Below the pieces are notes generated by a model, which searched no databases, was not told where the DNA came from, and was given only the letters and a program-made list of their open reading frames with translations. The position numbers and the translations under genes were made by a program. Positions 61,504 through 64,000 of a stretch of DNA of 64,000 nt are shown piece by piece (the first letter of the stretch is position 1; every line of letters begins with the position of its first letter). The stretch comes from CAJCIY01 sp964245825 (lineage in GTDB: Bacteria; Actinomycetota; Actinomycetes; Mycobacteriales; CAJCIY01): positions 62,001-126,000 of the forward strand of contig CAXTNT010000006.1 of NCBI GenBank assembly GCA_964245825.1, in the 5' to 3' direction.

Positions 61504-61734
61504 CTAGACCAACGCTCGGCGGACGCCATTCAACCTCATGCCCCGGGGCTTGCTAGGCCTCGAGGCGTCCCACCACCAGTCGGGCGGGCTCTGCGTGAGG
61601 TGCCAGCCCCGCTCGGCGGTGAACGCCACCACCACGCCGTCCGGTATCGCCAGCGGCAGCGATGGGACCACCTCCCGGGCTGGCTGCCGCTGCCGGCGGT
61701 GGGGACGGGCCTGCATGGCCTCCAGCGGGCTCAC
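61504..61734 (-). CDS. small hypothetical protein of the right-end operon
   Basis: A 76-aa protein with PDGVVVAFTAERGWHLTQSPP and DWWWDASRPSKPRG; no family recognised. GTG overlaps the stop of the upstream gene (GTGA), third gene of a three-gene minus-strand operon. The 183 bp between it and the toxin start (61321-61503) hold the toxin operator and the toxin promoter; no other gene is seen there. Confidence 0.55.
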   Translation of the reverse strand: MSPLEAMQARPHRRQRQPAREVVPSLPLAIPDGVVVAFTAERGWHLTQSPPDWWWDASRPSKPRGMRLNGVRRALV

Positions 61735-62402
61735 GGGCTCACGATGTCGGCGTGGCCGACCTCGTGCCCCGGCCGGTCACGGTCTGCACCCGTCACCCCG
61801 TCATCGCCTCGGGCCTCGACGCCCCGCAGCAGCCGCTCCAGGCCGTCCCGGAGTTCCTGAGCCTGCTGGAGTGGCATGTGCGCCCAGGAGGCGCCCTTGG
61901 ACATCACCAGCAGCAGTCCCGGATTCGTCAGGACCGTGGTCGGGGGCGTCGGGTCCGCCACCAGGGTGAGAAGCACTTCCTTCTCAGCGCGGTCCGGCCC
62001 AGGCGTGACCCGTAGCGCAACGGTCTCTGACAGCGACCGGAGATGCCGTGGCGGAGGGCCGCCCGCGGCAACCTCAAGGAGGTGGAGCGCGTCGTGAAGG
62101 CGCCTGTCCAACGCCCGCGCCTCGGCGACCTCGTGGTGCTCCGACGCGCCGTCCACGAGCAGCGGAGGCAGCAGTCTCACGGCTCCGTCCCCGTACAGGC
62201 GGGCGGTCTGCTCGATCGACCAGTCCTCGTTCACCTGGCATCGGTGCTCGATGGCCAGCACTGGCACCCCGTTCTCGTCGGCGTCGCTGTCCCAGGCCAT
62301 CGTGTCGTGGTCGACCTCGCACCAGTCCGGGCAATCCTTGGTCGCTGGCCCCGGGACATCGACGGTCGGGTGCTGCTCCGCCATTTCGGCCGTGGTGGTC
62401 AT
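61731..62402 (-). CDS. CPxWC-motif protein (DUF6907-like)
   Basis: A 223-aa protein with CPDWCEVDHDTMAWDSD and later AIEHRCQVNEDWS near the N-terminus, a pattern of Cys/His (CPxWC...H...H..C) like the actinobacterial DUF6907 group. The C-terminal half has a helical MPLQQAQELRDGLERLL. A metal site is likely; the function is unknown. Overlaps both neighbours by four bases. Confidence 0.65.
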   Translation of the reverse strand: MTTTAEMAEQHPTVDVPGPATKDCPDWCEVDHDTMAWDSDADENGVPVLAIEHRCQVNEDWSIEQTARLYGDGAVRLLPPLLVDGASEHHEVAEARALDRRLHDALHLLEVAAGGPPPRHLRSLSETVALRVTPGPDRAEKEVLLTLVADPTPPTTVLTNPGLLLVMSKGASWAHMPLQQAQELRDGLERLLRGVEARGDDGVTGADRDRPGHEVGHADIVSP

Positions 62403-62998
62403 CGGACCGTGCCGCCAGCCGCGTCGCGGTCGGCCTGCTCGATCGTCCGGACCGCGTCAACGGCCGCCCGGAGCGCGGTCGCGAGGTCGGCCGCGTCGCC
62501 CACGGACAGCTCCTCCGGCACGTCCATGTGGACGCTCGGGACGGTCGCGTACTTGTCGCCGGCGGGGCCGGTGAAGGCCGTGAGGTCGATGTCGATCTTC
62601 TTTCCGCGGTTGACCGTGTCCGCGCTGTCGAACGTCACCGAGGCGAGCACTCGGTTGTGCATGATCGCGTCATCCGACGCGATCATGGCGTGCGCCTCGG
62701 TGCACCACCACGGGCAGTCAGCGGCGCAGGCCGTCTCGACGAGGTGCTGGCCGTAAGCGGCCATGACGCCCTTGTCTACGAGCATCCGGTGGACGCTCGC
62801 GAGGTACAGCGGCCAGTCCGCGTCCTCGGCAGGGGTCGCGGGCATGTCGTCCTCGTAGGAGATCAGGCCGTGGCTATGCCCGTAGAGCGCGGCGAAGCCG
62901 GTGTAACGGGGCATCCGGCTGGCGTCGTAGAGCATCCGGTTGTCCCGGGCGTCGAGCCTGAACGGCTCGGTGGTCGAGTCGGTGTCGGTACTGGTCAT
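62399..62998 (-). CDS. CPxWC-motif protein, first gene of the right-end operon
   Basis: A 199-aa protein with DCPWWCTEAHAMIASDD in the middle, the same CPxWC-H theme as its downstream neighbour. The C-terminal part reads VPSVHMDVPEELSVGDAADL and a helical ATALRAAVDAVRTIEQAD. ATG at 62998 is preceded by GGAGGACCGC. Overlaps the next gene (ATGA). Cargo of the element; function unknown. Confidence 0.68.
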   Translation of the reverse strand: MTSTDTDSTTEPFRLDARDNRMLYDASRMPRYTGFAALYGHSHGLISYEDDMPATPAEDADWPLYLASVHRMLVDKGVMAAYGQHLVETACAADCPWWCTEAHAMIASDDAIMHNRVLASVTFDSADTVNRGKKIDIDLTAFTGPAGDKYATVPSVHMDVPEELSVGDAADLATALRAAVDAVRTIEQADRDAAGGTVR

Positions 62999-63102
62999 GC
63001 GGTCCTCCAGGGGTCGGCAAACTCACCGAGCCACTCGGCGAGTTACGCTCGCTGGACCCACGCTTACGGGGCCTCTTGGCACACCGCTGAGGCACAAGGC
63101 TT

Positions 63103-63123
63103 CCCCAAGATGCCGGGCGAGCC
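63103..63123 (+). repeat. right attachment-site core (attR)
   Basis: Identical 21 bp to 51017-51037. The following codons (63121-63181) continue in frame as PLRVQPSRRKR and TSADDGAG-stop, which is the native 3' end of the host polymerase gene. Confidence 0.88.
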
Positions 63124-63181
63124 ACTGCGGGTCCAGCCGAGCCGCCGCAAGCGCACCAGCGCCGATGACGGGGCTGGCTGA
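63103..63181 (+). pseudogene. displaced native 3' end of the LigD-polymerase gene
   Basis: 26 codons without start: PKMPGEPLRVQPSRRKRTSADDGAG and stop (63179-63181). It is the original chromosomal end of the gene now terminating at 51095. Compared with the element-supplied end it has 6 synonymous changes over the 31 bp after the core, and a different last segment. Confidence 0.85.
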
Positions 63182-63586
63182 GGTGCGCGCCCGGTTCAGC
63201 TTGACGCCACGGCCTGTGGTGGCAAAATGAATACTCCAGCGCGCTTGGTCGTCCGGACTCTTTTGCGTCCCTCGCCCGCTCCGTTCCCTCGAGCAGTGGT
63301 GGCGATGACGACACGACGGCTGTTCCCCCGCGACAACGCCGAGTTGAGCCGCGACTGACATCCTGATGCCGGGCTCGACGAGGCCCGCCACGTACCCGCA
63401 GCCCGCGCCCTCCTTCTCAGGGCGCGGGCTGCGATGGGTCGACGACAGGTTCCCGAAATATGTACCATCCGTAGTTTGTCTGTGACTCCCCGTCAATATT
63501 GGTGCGCGGGGGTAACTCGGCCGCCGATTGCGGGTTATGGTCCCCTTTGCCGCTGGGACCTGCTCAGCGGCGGGAGGAGATAATCG
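63182..63586. other. 405-bp intergenic region right of the element
   Basis: No convincing gene. A 43-codon frame from ATG 63227 to 63358 (start MNTPARLVVRTLL, end NAELSRD) is the only candidate and has no clear ribosome site. A strong hairpin lies at 63400-63430. The last 100 bp are less GC-rich and contain the ribosome site GGGAGGAG for the gene at 63587. No known riboswitch was recognised. Confidence 0.5.
63400..63430. terminator. 11-bp perfect hairpin
   Basis: AGCCCGCGCCC, a 9-nt loop (TCCTTCTCA) and GGGCGCGGGCT. No T-tract follows on either side, so it acts as an intrinsic terminator only if a T-run is not needed, as is often seen in actinobacteria. It probably insulates the host gene end from the gene at 63587. 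Confidence 0.5.
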
Positions 63587-64000
63587 ATGTCGAAATGGGG
63601 GATTAGAGGTGCGCGCGTCGGCGCACTGCTCCTGGTCGCCGGAACCGGTCTCGCGTTGGCGCCCACCGCCGCGCATGCGGCCGCGGCGGCCAAGAAGACC
63701 AACACATTCTGGGTGAACAGCAGCGGCACCACGTTTACCCCGCCGGGCACCAGTTGTGCCAACCCGGGCTTCGCAACCGTGCAGGCAGCAGTGACTGCCG
63801 CCGAGGCGTCCACCAAGCCCAACCCCGTCGTGGAGGTCTGCTCCGGCACCTACACCGAGCAGGTGACCTTCGGCGGCGGGAACATCTCGGTCGTCAATGC
63901 CGGCTCTTCCGTCGTGCTCGCGATGCCGCAGACGCCGGTGGCGGACACGGCCTGCAACATCAGCGGGGCCGACATTGAGGTGTCGATCTGCAGCACCGCT
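63587..64000 (+). CDS. secreted protein, probably beta-helix type, 5' part only
   Basis: The first 138 codons; it runs off the right edge. Signal peptide: SKWGIRGARVGALLLVAGTG followed by LALAPTAAHA-A, a good Sec cleavage site. The mature start FWVNSSGTT, SCANPGFATVQAAVTAAEAS, VEVCSGTYTEQVTF is the start of right-handed parallel beta-helix (pectate-lyase-like) proteins, which open with xxCxxPxxxTIQxAVxAA and VxVxPGTYxExV. GGGAGGAG lies about 8 bases upstream of the ATG. Confidence 0.8.
   Translation, partial: MSKWGIRGARVGALLLVAGTGLALAPTAAHAAAAAKKTNTFWVNSSGTTFTPPGTSCANPGFATVQAAVTAAEASTKPNPVVEVCSGTYTEQVTFGGGNISVVNAGSSVVLAMPQTPVADTACNISGADIEVSICSTA

Larger units (their letters stand above)
51017..63123. 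mobile_element. 12.1-kb integrative element inserted in the 3' end of the LigD-polymerase gene
   Basis: Bounded by identical 21-bp direct repeats (51017-51037 and 63103-63123), spacing 12,086 bp. The left repeat lies in the intact polymerase gene, and the right repeat is followed by an orphan copy of that gene's last codons. The first sizeable gene is a tyrosine integrase, usual at an att end. Contents on the plus strand are integrase, replication genes, excisionase-like HTH, zinc-ribbon proteins and a tape-measure-like protein; on the minus strand a toxin-antitoxin-chaperone module and a three-gene operon. Parts of the element look lower in GC than the flanks. Confidence 0.88.

Noticed and set aside
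63103..63181. A second polymerase paralogue rather than an attachment-site remnant
   Set aside because: Only the last 26 codons exist and identity starts abruptly at the 21-bp core; there is no upstream coding homology.
63227..63358. 43-codon frame as a gene
   Set aside because: No clear ribosome site and no recognisable motif; kept only as a remark in the intergenic entry.

Overview
The window is about 64 kb of high-GC DNA from an actinobacterium (Actinomycetes). Evidence for this is the mycothiol-dependent formaldehyde dehydrogenase at the left edge, the actinobacterial marker families DUF3093, DUF3710, DUF3000 and DUF222-HNH, the HemQ-type haem pathway, many GTG/TTG starts, four-base ATGA/GTGA gene overlaps and several leaderless-type promoters. 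The genus cannot be fixed from the sequence alone.

Layout: 1-5.1 kb holds lipid or xenobiotic oxidation genes (mycothiol-formaldehyde dehydrogenase, three acyl-CoA dehydrogenases, an alpha/beta hydrolase). 5.1-8.5 kb has a MarR regulator divergent from aconitase. 8.5-19.7 kb carries metabolic and hypothetical genes (VOC proteins, inositol-phosphatase, gamma carbonic anhydrase, GNAT, an SOS-controlled DUF222-HNH protein, a secreted HAF-repeat protein, RsgA, hydrolases, a channel-like membrane protein). 19.2-24.7 kb is the core block DUF3093-dut-DUF3710-OB fold-two TrkA proteins-TrmA/RumA methyltransferase. 24.7-36.0 kb is a potassium region: an orphan second KdpA, DUF2254, and a complete kdpFABCDE operon that begins with an extra 27-aa membrane peptide. 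36-51 kb has dxs, RNase D, a two-component system with a divergent regulator, DUF3000, haem genes hemE-hemY-hemQ, msrB and a stand-alone LigD-type polymerase-domain gene.

51.0-63.1 kb is an integrated mobile element of about 12.1 kb. It lies in the 3' end of the LigD-polymerase gene, between two identical 21-bp direct repeats. It supplies a synonymous, recoded C-terminal tail for the host protein, while the displaced original 3' end lies beyond the right repeat. The element encodes a tyrosine integrase, a DnaB-N-like protein (frameshifted), a RepA/AAA ATPase with iteron-like repeats inside its gene, an AlpA/excisionase-like HTH protein, small zinc-ribbon proteins, one phage tape-measure-like protein without any other virion gene, and, on the opposite strand, a cargo half.

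The cargo is a tripartite toxin-antitoxin-chaperone (TAC) module (HigB-like toxin, HigA-like antitoxin with a long C-terminal tail, SecB-like chaperone) plus a three-gene operon with two CPxWC-type proteins. The TAC module abuts and truncates the tape-measure gene. The most unusual parts of the window are this element with its TAC cargo and the orphan KdpA next to two RCK (TrkA) subunits that lack an obvious membrane partner. The right edge holds the start of a secreted protein.
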